Source: Chitinophagaceae bacterium
Lineage (GTDB): Bacteria; Bacteroidota; Bacteroidia; Chitinophagales; UBA10324
Assembly (NCBI GenBank): GCA_947469485.1
Contig: CANIPU010000009.1
Location: forward strand, 1 to 64,000
Direction: 5' to 3'
DNA length: 64,000 nucleotides
A model generated the notes under the pieces. The model ran no database searches. It was not told where the DNA came from and was given only the letters and a program-made list of their open reading frames with translations. How positions within the stretch are numbered: position 1 is the first letter of the stretch; each line of letters begins with the position of its first letter. The position numbers were made by a program, and so were the translations under genes. Shown in pieces: positions 15,196 through 24,344 of this stretch.

Positions 15196-17331
15196 TTAAT
15201 TCCTCGCTGCTCCTTCAGTTTTCTCTAATAATACTTTACGGCTTAGTTTGTACTTGCCGGTTTTAGCATCAATGTCGAGCAGTTTTACTTTCACCATTTC
15301 TCCTACTTTCAATACGCCATCTAAACTATCTAACCGCTTGTGACTTACTTCAGAAATGTGCAACAGACCTTCCTTACCTGGAAGAATTTCTACAAAAGCA
15401 CCGAACTCTTTAATGCTTTTTACCTTGCCTTCGTAAATGGCTCCAACTTCGGGCAGAGTGGTTAAACCCTTGATGCGAGCAACAGCGGCATCCAAACCTT
15501 CCTTGTTGGTTGATGATATAACTACTTCGCCTCTACCGTCCTTGTCTTCAATGGTTACAATAGTTCCGGTTGAGCGTTGTAATTCCTGAATATTTTTTCC
15601 ACCAGGGCCAATTATTGGTCCTATCATTTCCTGTGGCACATACAATTTCACCATACGCGGAGTAAATGGTTTCAAATCTTCGCGCGCAGCAGGTTGAGCT
15701 TCGTACATCAGATTCAAAATGTGCAAACGGCCTTGGCGCGCTTGCTCCAATGCCTTAGCCATAATTTCAAAACTTAATCCCTGCACTTTTATATCCATCT
15801 GGCAACCGCAAATTCCATTCTTGGTTCCGGTTACTTTAAAATCCATATCACCAAGGTGATCTTCATCACCAAGAATATCTGACAGCACGGCAAACTTTCC
15901 GTTTGCTCCGGTAATTAATCCCATCGCAATACCTGATACATGATTTTTCATTTTCACTCCTGCATCATGCAATGCAATAGATCCTGCACAAACAGTAGCC
16001 ATTGACGATGAACCATTCGATTCAAGAATGTCAGAAACCACACGAATGGTATAAGGATTTTCTTCGCCCTGTGGCAATTGATTTTTTAATGAACGCATAG
16101 CCAGATTACCATGACCAACTTCACGACGGCTTGTTCCACGATTAGGTTTTACCTCACCTGTGCTGAATCCCGGGAAATTATAATGCAACATAAATTTAGA
16201 GTAAAGCATTTCCATTGCTTTGTCAAGCATTTGCTCATCAAGCTTAGTTCCCAATGTTACAGTGGTTAATGATTGTGTTTCGCCACGGGTAAAAACTGCT
16301 GATCCGTGTGCTGATGGAATGTAATCAGGCTCAATCCATATCGGACGAATTTCATCCATCTTCCGTCCATCCAATCTTTTGCTGTCGTCGAGAATCATAT
16401 CGCGCATTACATCATACTCCAGTTCGCTGTAATATTTTTTGGAGAGTTTTAATTGTCCGACTTCGGCCTCAGCATACTGCGCTTTTATTTTATCCTTAAT
16501 GGCAGTAAAACCAGCTTTGCGTTTATCCTTACTTACTCCCGATGCCGCTACTGCATAAACTTCAGTACGATATTCATCATAAATTTTCTTTTTCAAATCT
16601 TCGTCAACAGCAGGCTTCTGATATTCGCGAATGGTTGTTACACCTACTTTAGCTCTCAACTCCAACTGCGCTTTGCAATGAAGTTTTACTGCTTCGTGTC
16701 CGATTTTTATTGCTTCCAGAAAATCTGCTTCCGAAACTTCTTTCGCTTCACCTTCAACCATTACCACACTTGTGGCCGATGCACCAACTAAAATATCGAG
16801 CTCCGCTCTTTCAATATCAGCACGAAGTGGATTCACCACAAACTTTCCATCAATCTTGCAAACGCGAACTTCAGAAATAGGTCCGTTAAACGGAATATCA
16901 GAAACTGAAAGTGCCGCTGATGCAGCCAACGCAGCAAGTGAGTCAGGAGCAATAGTTGGATCTGAAGAAATCATTTGAATCATTACCTGTGTATCGCACA
17001 AATAATCTTCGTTGAAAAGCGGACGAAGCACGCGATCAACAATACGACAGATTAAAATTTCATATTCAGAAAGTTGTCTTTCTCTTTTAAAAAATCCACC
17101 GGGAATCCTTCCGGCAGAAGCAAACTTTTCCTGGTAGTCAACTGAGAGCGGAAAGAAATCCTGCCCTTCTTTTAATTCAGAACTTGCAACAACAGTAGCA
17201 AGCAACATGCAATCGCCCTGGCGAACCACCACTGAACCATGTGCCTGTGCAGCGAGTTTTCCGGTTTCAATGGTTATAGTGCGACCATCGCCACTATCAA
17301 ATGTGTGATTAATTCCTATTTTATTTCCCAT
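15196..17331 (-). CDS. pnp: Polyribonucleotide nucleotidyltransferase (PNPase)
   Basis: PNPase degrades RNA 3' to 5' by phosphorolysis. The 711-residue protein has the two RNase PH-like domains (first: LATVVASSELKEGQDFFPLS with PGGFFKRE; second: GSAVFTRGETQSLTTVTLGT and GNLAMRSLKNQLP), the alpha-helical linker, a KH domain (VPQEMIGPIIGPGGKNIQEL) and a C-terminal S1 domain (GAIYEGKVKSIKEFGAFVEI). Length and order are normal. It follows rpsO on the same strand after 113 bases, the widely conserved rpsO-pnp pair. Confidence 0.97.
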   Translation of the reverse strand: MGNKIGINHTFDSGDGRTITIETGKLAAQAHGSVVVRQGDCMLLATVVASSELKEGQDFFPLSVDYQEKFASAGRIPGGFFKRERQLSEYEILICRIVDRVLRPLFNEDYLCDTQVMIQMISSDPTIAPDSLAALAASAALSVSDIPFNGPISEVRVCKIDGKFVVNPLRADIERAELDILVGASATSVVMVEGEAKEVSEADFLEAIKIGHEAVKLHCKAQLELRAKVGVTTIREYQKPAVDEDLKKKIYDEYRTEVYAVAASGVSKDKRKAGFTAIKDKIKAQYAEAEVGQLKLSKKYYSELEYDVMRDMILDDSKRLDGRKMDEIRPIWIEPDYIPSAHGSAVFTRGETQSLTTVTLGTKLDEQMLDKAMEMLYSKFMLHYNFPGFSTGEVKPNRGTSRREVGHGNLAMRSLKNQLPQGEENPYTIRVVSDILESNGSSSMATVCAGSIALHDAGVKMKNHVSGIAMGLITGANGKFAVLSDILGDEDHLGDMDFKVTGTKNGICGCQMDIKVQGLSFEIMAKALEQARQGRLHILNLMYEAQPAAREDLKPFTPRMVKLYVPQEMIGPIIGPGGKNIQELQRSTGTIVTIEDKDGRGEVVISSTNKEGLDAAVARIKGLTTLPEVGAIYEGKVKSIKEFGAFVEILPGKEGLLHISEVSHKRLDSLDGVLKVGEMVKVKLLDIDAKTGKYKLSRKVLLEKTEGAARN

Positions 17332-17444
17332 GAGAATCTTATTATTTTAAAAAGCAAAGAGTCGAACAGAAGCTTTGAGGCACCTTATTTCGACTCTTCA
17401 AAATGTTTTGAAAAAATATTTTATTTAGTAAATAATTCAACGAA

Positions 17445-17714
17445 TTACTTACGAAGATTTAAATCCTTAATCAATTGACGATAAGAGGTAAGATTGGTTT
17501 CTGATAAATGGTGTAACAATCTTTTGCGCTGACTAACTAATCTCATTAATCCGCGTGCAGAGTTTACATCATTTTTTTGTCCACCTAAGTGACCTGTGAT
17601 ATGCAAAATGCGTTCTGTTAATAATGCAACCTGAACTTCAGCAGCTCCTGTGTTTTTAGCGTTTCCGCCAAACTTGGTTACAATTTCCTGTCTTGTTTCT
17701 TTCGTCAATTTCAT
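17445..17714 (-). CDS. rpsO: 30S ribosomal protein S15
   Basis: S15 is a primary 16S rRNA-binding protein of the platform. The frame stays open further upstream, but the family begins at the ATG at 17714 (MKLTKETRQEIVTKFGGN), giving the standard 89 residues. The rest matches: TGAAEVQVALLTERILHITG, HLGGQKNDVNSARGL, LVSQRKRLLHHLSETN, LIKDLNLRK. A TACATTTG -7 box at 17753-17746 lies about 32 bases upstream and supports this start over the longer reading. pnp follows downstream. Confidence 0.97.
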   Translation of the reverse strand: MKLTKETRQEIVTKFGGNAKNTGAAEVQVALLTERILHITGHLGGQKNDVNSARGLMRLVSQRKRLLHHLSETNLTSYRQLIKDLNLRK

Positions 17715-17745
17715 TTTAAAAGCGTCTTTTCTTTTTTTGGAGTGG

Positions 17746-17775
17746 CAAATGTATATAAATACATCTATAGATAAA
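17746..17775 (-). promoter_or_regulatory. rpsO promoter
   Basis: On the minus strand TTTA (17775-17772), an 18-base spacer and TACATTTG (17753-17746) give an exact -7 box and one mismatch in the -33 box. The leader to the S15 ATG would be about 25 bases. Confidence 0.52.
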
Positions 17776-17792
17776 AACCACCGACGAATAAT

Positions 17793-17800
17793 TATGTTTG
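17793..17800 (+). promoter_or_regulatory. Candidate promoter -7 box for the OsmC-family gene
   Basis: TATGTTTG matches TAnnTTTG exactly, 24 bases before the ATG at 17825. The -33 position is not well conserved. It is divergent from, and about 40 bases away from, the rpsO -7 box. Confidence 0.42.
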
Positions 17801-17824
17801 CGCCCCTAAAACCAAAATAAAGGA

Positions 17825-18238
17825 ATGAAAAGAAACGCAACTGCCATTTGGACCGGTACAGGTAAAGAAGGAACCGGAAGTTTAACTACTCAGAGCAATT
17901 TAATAAAAAACCTTCCATATACCTGGGCTACAAGGTTTGAAAATGCTGCTGGATCAAATCCTGAAGAATTGGTAGCAGCAGCTCATGCTGGTTGTTATTC
18001 AATGAAACTTAGCTTTTTAACCGAAAAAGCAGGATTTAAATCAGATTCAATAGAAACCACCTGCACTGTAAATCTTGATAACGGGGCTATAACAAATTCT
18101 CATATAGTTGTAAAAGCTAAAATAGCTGGTTGTTCGGCTGAGCAATTTGCAGAAATTGCGGCTGACGCAAAAGCTAACTGCCCAATCAGTAAGTCTCTGT
18201 CATGTGAGATTACCTTGGAGGCAACATTAGTTGGATAA
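17825..18238 (+). CDS. OsmC/Ohr-family peroxiredoxin-like protein
   Basis: OsmC proteins reduce organic or inorganic peroxides with two cysteines. The 137-residue protein shows the OsmC pattern: ATAIWTGTGKEGTGSLTTQS, GSNPEELVAAAHAGCYSMKL with the peroxidatic Cys57, and ADAKANCPISKSL with the resolving Cys119. The length is right for the OsmC subgroup rather than the longer YhfA-like proteins. A -7 box lies upstream. queD starts 15 bases after the stop and may share the transcript. Confidence 0.92.
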   Translation: MKRNATAIWTGTGKEGTGSLTTQSNLIKNLPYTWATRFENAAGSNPEELVAAAHAGCYSMKLSFLTEKAGFKSDSIETTCTVNLDNGAITNSHIVVKAKIAGCSAEQFAEIAADAKANCPISKSLSCEITLEATLVG

Positions 18239-18253
18239 TTTATAATTTAACTG

Positions 18254-18610
18254 ATGTTAATTTTTAAGCAATTCAGTTTCGATTCAGCACATTTTCTTCC
18301 GAAAGTTCCGCCTGATCATAAATGCCGTGAAATTCACGGTCATACATATCGGCTGGTTATTTATCTCGAAGGAAATCCGGTTCCGGAACTGGAATGGGTG
18401 ATGGATTTTTCGGAAATTAAAAAAGTGATTACACCTATTATTGATAGCATCGATCATAAATTATTAAATAATATTCCGGGATTGGAAAATCCCACTTGCG
18501 AAAAAATAACCATTTGGTTGTGGGATCAGATAAAACCTAAGCTTCCGATGCTGAAAAAAATTGAATTGAACGAAACGCCAACTTCAGGGGCGGTTTATGA
18601 CGGGAATTAG
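18254..18610 (+). CDS. queD: 6-carboxy-5,6,7,8-tetrahydropterin synthase QueD
   Basis: QueD converts 7,8-dihydroneopterin triphosphate to 6-carboxytetrahydropterin, the first dedicated step of queuosine/7-deazaguanine synthesis after GTP cyclohydrolase I. The 118-residue protein has the zinc histidines in SAHF (H13) and HGHTY (H28, H30), the catalytic Cys24 in DHKCREIHGH, the DHKLLN segment and the late NETPTSGAVY glutamate. A second PTPS-family gene lies at 32574-32981 next to folE. This one, with the KCxxxHGH form and no folE beside it, fits QueD best. queC and queE are not in the window. Confidence 0.9.
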   Translation: MLIFKQFSFDSAHFLPKVPPDHKCREIHGHTYRLVIYLEGNPVPELEWVMDFSEIKKVITPIIDSIDHKLLNNIPGLENPTCEKITIWLWDQIKPKLPMLKKIELNETPTSGAVYDGN

Positions 18611-18693
18611 TTGATTGGTTCATTGGTTCGAAAGTTCAATTGATCTATTATTCAAGTATTCATTTTGAAATTATTAATAGAAATTTTTAATTG

Positions 18694-19161
18694 ATGAAAA
18701 CAATTTTTGATTCGGTTACGAAGGAAGAAATACTAAGACGACTGAATCTGATAACAACTGATTCAATTGGATTATTTGGGGTGATGAGCCCATCGCAAAT
18801 GCTTCATCATTTAACAATGGCTAATCAAATTGCTTTGGGAGAAATTATTCTTCCTGACAAAAGCAGGTTTTTATCCCGAACATTTTTCTGGTGGATGACT
18901 CTCTATAACATGCGCCCTTCCATAAAAAAGTTAAAGAAGAAACCGCTCCGCACTTTTAGGCAAATGGATATTGTGCGGAATAAATTAGAAGTAGAAAGTT
19001 TTGAAAAAGAAAAAGAATTCTTCCTTCAAAAATTAAATCAATTGCTCAACACCAACTCATTTCCTTTAAAGCATCCATTATATGGCCGGATGAATAAAAC
19101 TCAATGGGGTCGTTGGATTTATGTGCACTGTGATTATCACTTTGTGCAGTTTGGGGTTTAA
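18694..19161 (+). CDS. DUF1569 family protein (DinB-like fold)
   Basis: The ATG at 18694 is preferred over the TTG one codon earlier. The 155-residue cytoplasmic protein begins MKTIFDSVTKEEILRRLNLI and carries the family signature WG-like segment followed by MSPSQMLHHLTMANQIALGE (about 30-50). It ends HPLYGRMNKTQWGRWIYVHC and DYHFVQFGV. DUF1569 proteins share the DinB four-helix fold, in which His residues usually hold a metal; here HH at about 37-38 and the late HCDYH would serve. The physiological role of the family is unknown. Confidence 0.8.
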   Translation: MKTIFDSVTKEEILRRLNLITTDSIGLFGVMSPSQMLHHLTMANQIALGEIILPDKSRFLSRTFFWWMTLYNMRPSIKKLKKKPLRTFRQMDIVRNKLEVESFEKEKEFFLQKLNQLLNTNSFPLKHPLYGRMNKTQWGRWIYVHCDYHFVQFGV

Positions 19162-19167
19162 GTTAAA

Positions 19168-20736
19168 TTAATGTTTAATAACAATTTTTTTAACCAAATT
19201 ATTTGCGCCATTTCTAAAGTGTAAAAGATAAATACCGGAAGCAAAATATTTTAAATTAATAATATTATCGTTTTGAATTGTAGGTGAAGAATATATTTCT
19301 CTCCCTAATAAATCAGAAATCTGAATACTGTACGCAGACTCTTTCTCACTAAAAACTGTCAACTGATCAACAACAGGATTTGGATAGAACGAAAAAATGT
19401 CTTGATCATTAATTGGTTTGTCAAGTTCATTAAACAAACATAACAAGTTAACAGAGCCACCTGTTTTAACAATAGTTGGAGTACTAATGAAATTATTTAC
19501 AGTTGATAATATAATTGTTGGAGCACTTACACTTTGCAATACAGGAGAATTTATATTAATAACAGTATGTGATTGGTTACAACCGCTATTGCCATTGCTA
19601 TCGGTTTTAAAAATAAAAAAATCATAAGCTCCCGAACCGAAACTATTTGTCCATCCGCAAACAACATATCCATTATCAGCAGTAGTTCTTACCGAGTTAC
19701 CTTGATCTGACACAGTGCCTCCATATGTTTTTGTCCAAAGCGTATCTCCTACCGGATTAGTTTTTATTAATAATGCATCAATGTTATTTCCTCCCATTCC
19801 AACTGATCCGGTTAGAATGTATCCACCATCATGCGTTTGTTCCACACTCTGACCAAAATCAGTTTCAATGCCCCCATAAGTTTTTGACCAGATGACAGAG
19901 GCATTGGTATCAATTTTTAGTAAAAACACATCATAATTTCCTGCACTATAACTGGTCGTATTACCAACAAGAATGAAATTCCCATCAATGGTAGGTTGAA
20001 TGTTTTGGCAACGCTCTGCTCCTGTTCCGCCAATGGTTTTTGTCCAAAGTGTATCGCCATATATATTTGTTTTTATGAGATAAATATCTTCCTGTCCCGA
20101 ACCGAAACTATTTGTATATCCGGCAATAATAAATCCATTGCTGTTGGTTTCACAAACAGAAAGGGCACTCTGGCCAGCAAATCCTCCATAAGATTTATCC
20201 CATATTTTAATCCCATTGCTATCAGTTTTTAATGCATACAATCTAATGTCAGTACCATTATCTGATTGCCCCACCATAATGTATCCATGATCATTGGTTT
20301 GCTTTCCATAATAACATGCAAGAATATCTGGATTACCATAAATTTTTGTCCATAAAGTATCGCCATTACTGTTTGTTTTTACAAGGTAAATGTGATTGGT
20401 GCTACCATCAAAACTTTTTGCTGAGCCAAAAATCACAAATCCACCATCAGCCGTTTGCATACAATTACCAAAATTATCGATGCCAGTTCCGCCATAAGTT
20501 TTTGTAAAAACTGTGTCACCGTTATTATCAGTACTTATTAAATATAAATCCACACTTCCGGCTCCAATGCTTTGCGTAGTACCCCCTGAAATATAACCCC
20601 CGTCATTAGTTTGTTGAATAACATATCCCATTTCGCTGTTAATTCCACCAATCGTTTTTTGAAATGTTATTTGGGCAGAACAGAAACTACAAGAGCATAA
20701 AATCAAATTGATAATAGTTTTCAACTTTGTATTCAT
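19168..20736 (-). CDS. T9SS-secreted repeat (propeller-like) protein, type-A sorting domain
   Basis: I prefer the ATG at 20736 (MNTKLKTIINLILCSCSFCSAQ, a standard signal peptide) over the ATG at 20751. About seven repeats of 55-58 residues follow, each with a TxDGGYIxxG-type strand (TNDGGYISGG, TADGGFVIFG, TIDGNFILVG, THDGGYILTG, TADNGYVVCG) and a KTYGG turn. This is a pattern expected to make a beta-propeller. The last 80 residues are a type-A T9SS sorting domain (FYPNPVVDQLTVFSEKE to NNLVKKIVIKH). The protein should be exported by T9SS and held at the surface or released. No enzyme motif is seen. Confidence 0.88.
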   Translation of the reverse strand: MNTKLKTIINLILCSCSFCSAQITFQKTIGGINSEMGYVIQQTNDGGYISGGTTQSIGAGSVDLYLISTDNNGDTVFTKTYGGTGIDNFGNCMQTADGGFVIFGSAKSFDGSTNHIYLVKTNSNGDTLWTKIYGNPDILACYYGKQTNDHGYIMVGQSDNGTDIRLYALKTDSNGIKIWDKSYGGFAGQSALSVCETNSNGFIIAGYTNSFGSGQEDIYLIKTNIYGDTLWTKTIGGTGAERCQNIQPTIDGNFILVGNTTSYSAGNYDVFLLKIDTNASVIWSKTYGGIETDFGQSVEQTHDGGYILTGSVGMGGNNIDALLIKTNPVGDTLWTKTYGGTVSDQGNSVRTTADNGYVVCGWTNSFGSGAYDFFIFKTDSNGNSGCNQSHTVININSPVLQSVSAPTIILSTVNNFISTPTIVKTGGSVNLLCLFNELDKPINDQDIFSFYPNPVVDQLTVFSEKESAYSIQISDLLGREIYSSPTIQNDNIINLKYFASGIYLLHFRNGANNLVKKIVIKH

Positions 20737-20767
20737 TAATATTTTATGCATGGCAATTATATCAATT

Positions 20768-20802
20768 CAAATATAACCCTGTATTTTAATACTCAATTCA
20801 AA
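20768..20802 (-). promoter_or_regulatory. Candidate promoter of the T9SS propeller gene
   Basis: On the minus strand TATATTTG (20775-20768) is an exact -7 box. An ATTG at 20797-20794 gives an 18-base spacer and a TTTG at 20802-20799 a 23-base spacer. The predicted start is just before the ATG at 20751 and 27 bases before the preferred ATG at 20736. Confidence 0.5.
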
Positions 20803-21395
20803 CTCCTTGCATCAGGCTTTACTTTGTCTAATACAAACGGATCAACATAATTGCCTATTGCTTCCTTGATTATTAAATCTACTTTTTGAACTTCAGGAAC
20901 TAATTCAAAACCCGGAATGGTTCCTCTGGTGAAAAAGAATTTTCCAAACAACCACGGCCATATTGGATTCGTGTTTCCGAATAAAATAAATCCGCTTCCG
21001 TCTTTCTCTTCTGAAAAATCCAATTGCTCAATGTCTTTTAACGGTAGTGTTTGAAAAACAGATTGATTTTTTTTGGAGAGCATCAGTATTCTTTTATCAG
21101 TTACACAGTACCAGATTTTTTTTCTTCTGGCCGAATCAATAAAGAACCGGAGGATACCGATGTAAAAACCTGCCAGCAAAATACTTATTGAAATCGGCAA
21201 AAAGAAAAACTGCTGATAATAAAATACTGTGAAATTGAAAAACAATCCGAAGCCAATGGCAATGATGCTGATTGGCACCAGTATCATATCTACATCGCGC
21301 AAAAATATTTTTTGTCTTGGAGCACCACTCCAAAGAATATTTTCATTCCCTTTCAGTTTCGAATTAAACAATTGACTTACCGCTGAATTATTCAC
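20793..21395 (-). CDS. Membrane protein with PH-like (YdbS-type) domain
   Basis: No ATG fits. A GTG at 21395 or a TTG at 21416 is the likely start, and the recognisable family sequence begins at KLKGNENILWSGAPRQ. Two membrane helices follow (VPISIIAIGFGLFFNF and LPISISILLAGFYIGI), then a bacterial PH-like domain (YCVTDKRILMLSK, LPLKDIEQLDFSEEKDGSG, ILFGNTNPIWP). Related proteins sit in the inner membrane with the PH-like domain in the cytoplasm; their role is not known. The gene lies behind the T9SS propeller gene's promoter and is divergent from guaA. The membrane/PH layout is clear; function is not. Confidence 0.75.
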   Translation of the reverse strand: MNNSAVSQLFNSKLKGNENILWSGAPRQKIFLRDVDMILVPISIIAIGFGLFFNFTVFYYQQFFFLPISISILLAGFYIGILRFFIDSARRKKIWYCVTDKRILMLSKKNQSVFQTLPLKDIEQLDFSEEKDGSGFILFGNTNPIWPWLFGKFFFTRGTIPGFELVPEVQKVDLIIKEAIGNYVDPFVLDKVKPDARSLN

Positions 21396-21500
21396 GATAC
21401 AAATGTGAAAAATCAAATTCTATTCTTTCTAAAAATAATTCTTTTTGCAAATGGTTAAGTATCAACTTGCTTCAATCTTTCCTATTATTTTCGCGGTCTA

Positions 21501-23063
21501 ATGGAAGAAAAAATTCTGATTCTTGATTTCGGTTCACAGTATACGCAATTGATAGCCCGAAGAATTCGCGAGTTAAATATTTACTGTGAAATTTATCCAT
21601 ATCACCATCCGGTTGAAATTGATGATAGTGTAAAAGGCATCATATTAAGTGGTAGCCCATGTTCGGTACATGATAAAGATTTTCCGTCAGTAAATCTTTC
21701 AGAGTTACTTGGAAAAAAACCAGTGCTTGGCATTTGCTATGGCGCCCAGCTAATTGCCGAACTTGGTGGCGGACAAGTTGTGAAAAGCAATAAGCGCGAA
21801 TATGGTCGTGCGCATTTAAATCATTTACAGGATGATGATGTATTGTTAAAAGATGTTGAGCACGGATCTCAGGTTTGGATGAGTCATGCCGATACAATTG
21901 CAAAAATCCCGGCTCATTTCGAGTTGATTGCTAATACTGAAAGTATTCCTGTGGCAGCCTTCAGAAACAATGATGGTACTTATGCTTACCCGGTTTACGG
22001 TATTCAGTTTCATCCCGAAGTTACGCATACTGTAGAAGGGAAAAAGATTCTCCAAAATTTTTGTGTTAGCATTTGTGGTTGCAATCAGTCGTGGACACCT
22101 GCTTCATTCGTTCATTCAACAGTTGAACAGATTAAAAATAAAGTTGGAAACGATGAGGTAATACTTGCATTATCAGGAGGAGTTGATAGTACTGTTGCGG
22201 CAGGATTAATTCACAATGCTATTGGAAAAAACCTTCACTGCATTTTTGTGAACAATGGATTGTTACGCAAAAATGAATTTGAAAAAGTATTGAAAGCCTA
22301 TGAAGGAATGGGGCTGAACATAAAAGGTGTTGATGCATCAGAACGATTTTTACGCGAGTTGAAAGATGTGGTTGACCCTGAAACCAAACGAAAAATTATT
22401 GGCCGGTTATTTATTGAAGTATTTGATGAAGAAGCTCATTTGCTAAAAGCACGACCTGATATTGGCTTAAAAATAAAATGGCTGGCTCAGGGAACAATTT
22501 ATCCTGATGTTATTGAATCGGTTTCGGTTCATGGTCCATCGGTTACCATTAAATCGCATCACAATGTTGGCGGACTACCGGCTGAAATGAATATGCAGGT
22601 ACTTGAACCATTGCGCTTGTTATTTAAAGATGAGGTGCGAAGAGTTGGTCGTGAATTAAAATTACCTGATGAAATAATAAAAAGGCATCCATTTCCGGGG
22701 CCAGGATTAGCAATCAGAATTATCAGTGATATAACTGCAGAAAAGGTTCGAATACTTCAGGAAGCTGATAATATTTTTATCGAAATGCTTAAGAAAGAAA
22801 ACCTATATGATAAAGTGTGGCAGGCCGGAGTTATTTTGTTGCCTGTGCAATCAGTTGGAGTAATGGGTGATGAACGGACTTATGAGAATGTAATTGCTCT
22901 TCGTGCTGTTGAATCAACGGATGGAATGACAGCAGATTGGTGCCATCTTCCTTACGAATTTCTTGCAAAAGTGAGCAACGATATTATAAATAGTGTGAAA
23001 GGAATTAACAGAGTGGTTTATGATATTTCAAGTAAACCTCCGGCAACAATTGAATGGGAGTAA
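21501..23063 (+). CDS. guaA: GMP synthase (glutamine-hydrolysing)
   Basis: GuaA makes GMP from XMP, ATP and glutamine. The 520-residue protein has the class-I glutamine amidotransferase domain first ([18 protein letters not shown], nucleophile Cys79 in GICYGAQ, the histidine in GIQFHPEV). The ATP-pyrophosphatase domain follows with the P-loop [14 protein letters not shown], then the C-terminal dimerisation domain with [12 protein letters not shown] and the end [18 protein letters not shown]. All expected residues are present and the length is normal. A TATTTTCG box (21486-21493) just upstream is a weak -7 candidate. A lipoprotein gene follows after 22 bases. Confidence 0.97.
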   Translation: MEEKILILDFGSQYTQLIARRIRELNIYCEIYPYHHPVEIDDSVKGIILSGSPCSVHDKDFPSVNLSELLGKKPVLGICYGAQLIAELGGGQVVKSNKREYGRAHLNHLQDDDVLLKDVEHGSQVWMSHADTIAKIPAHFELIANTESIPVAAFRNNDGTYAYPVYGIQFHPEVTHTVEGKKILQNFCVSICGCNQSWTPASFVHSTVEQIKNKVGNDEVILALSGGVDSTVAAGLIHNAIGKNLHCIFVNNGLLRKNEFEKVLKAYEGMGLNIKGVDASERFLRELKDVVDPETKRKIIGRLFIEVFDEEAHLLKARPDIGLKIKWLAQGTIYPDVIESVSVHGPSVTIKSHHNVGGLPAEMNMQVLEPLRLLFKDEVRRVGRELKLPDEIIKRHPFPGPGLAIRIISDITAEKVRILQEADNIFIEMLKKENLYDKVWQAGVILLPVQSVGVMGDERTYENVIALRAVESTDGMTADWCHLPYEFLAKVSNDIINSVKGINRVVYDISSKPPATIEWE

Positions 23064-23085
23064 TAAATTCAATATTATAGTTGAA

Positions 23086-24327
23086 ATGAATAAACTGTTT
23101 TATCTGCTTTGTATTTTTTCTGCACTCGGGTGTTCAACAACTTCCAAAACAGCTCATGTTTGGCCAAATGATAATCAGTTTATAATATCAGATACATTAG
23201 AAAAGAATATTCCGGAAGAGAAAAAAACAGATCAAAAGCCTGATGATAAAAAATCACTGCATGTTGCTCTTATGCTTCCGTTTTATGCTAATGAAATTGA
23301 ATATGATTCACTTGGAATAGATATAGTTTCAAACACAGAAAAATCAAATTTAGCTATACAATACCTTCATGGAGTTCAGATGGCTTTAGATTCTTTAGAC
23401 CGAGCCGGTATAAAATTAGAAGTGAATATTTTCGATACACAAAAGGATACTAATCGGGTTATTAATTTTATGAATTCATCATTTATAAAAAATGCTGATG
23501 TTATAATTGGTCCGGTTAGTAATACAGAATTGATAGTTGCAGGAAAGCAAATAGATACAAAACATCAGGTCATCTTCTCTCCTCTTTCTTCTTCGCAAAA
23601 TCTTGCATCCGCTAATCCGGGATTTGTATTGGCAAATGCCGGTTTAAAAACACACTGCGAACAGTTAGCGAAATTTATTAATACAAAGTATCCGAACAAA
23701 AAAATAATTATTCTTTATCGTCGCAATGAAGGTGAAAATCAATACGCCACTTACTTTAAATCTGTTTTAAAATCAAAACCGATTGAACTTACTGAAAAAA
23801 GTGACAGCAGTTTTTACCACACAGATGATTTTTTTACCACAATTGATAATAACATTGTAATAATCCCGAGTTTTGATGAAGAATTTGTTAATGTGATTTC
23901 AAAAAAATTATTTGAATTAACCGAAAATTATAAAATCACATTATTCGGAATGCCTACCTGGACTGAAATGGAAACTTTAAGATTTGATTATCTGCAGAAA
24001 TTAAATACGCACATTACAAGCTCTTTTTTTGCCGACGATTCATTAAAAACAAATATTGCTTTTCGGAATAATTACAAAAGCAATTTTTCATCAAGGCCAA
24101 ATGAATACAGTTATCAGGGTTATAATTTGGTATTATTAATAGGAACTCTATGGAAACAATATGGTGATAATTGGTACAATCACCTTCAACAACCTTTGGT
24201 AGGATTAGGCATTAATTATAATTTTCAATCTGTAATATTGAATACTCAAACAACAATTGATTTTATAGAAAACAAACATGTTTATATACTTTCATTTAAA
24301 GACAATAAATTATTCAGGGAAAAATAA
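23086..24327 (+). CDS. Lipoprotein with type-1 periplasmic-binding-protein fold
   Basis: The frame is open further upstream into guaA, but the ATG at 23086 begins a clear lipoprotein signal (LFYLLCIFSALGC, Cys16). After a charged linker the rest resembles a Leu/Ile/Val-type substrate-binding domain: HVALMLPFYANEIEYDSLGI, YLHGVQMALDSLDRAGIKLE, DVIIGPVSNTELIVAGKQ, then a second lobe with IIILYRRNEGENQYATYF and YSYQGYNLVLLIG. Such domains bind amino acids or other small ligands, but no transporter genes are near. It follows guaA by 22 bases, so the two are probably co-transcribed. I see no LysM repeat before the binding domain. Confidence 0.78.
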   Translation: MNKLFYLLCIFSALGCSTTSKTAHVWPNDNQFIISDTLEKNIPEEKKTDQKPDDKKSLHVALMLPFYANEIEYDSLGIDIVSNTEKSNLAIQYLHGVQMALDSLDRAGIKLEVNIFDTQKDTNRVINFMNSSFIKNADVIIGPVSNTELIVAGKQIDTKHQVIFSPLSSSQNLASANPGFVLANAGLKTHCEQLAKFINTKYPNKKIIILYRRNEGENQYATYFKSVLKSKPIELTEKSDSSFYHTDDFFTTIDNNIVIIPSFDEEFVNVISKKLFELTENYKITLFGMPTWTEMETLRFDYLQKLNTHITSSFFADDSLKTNIAFRNNYKSNFSSRPNEYSYQGYNLVLLIGTLWKQYGDNWYNHLQQPLVGLGINYNFQSVILNTQTTIDFIENKHVYILSFKDNKLFREK

Positions 24328-24344
24328 AATTTAAATAAATCTCA

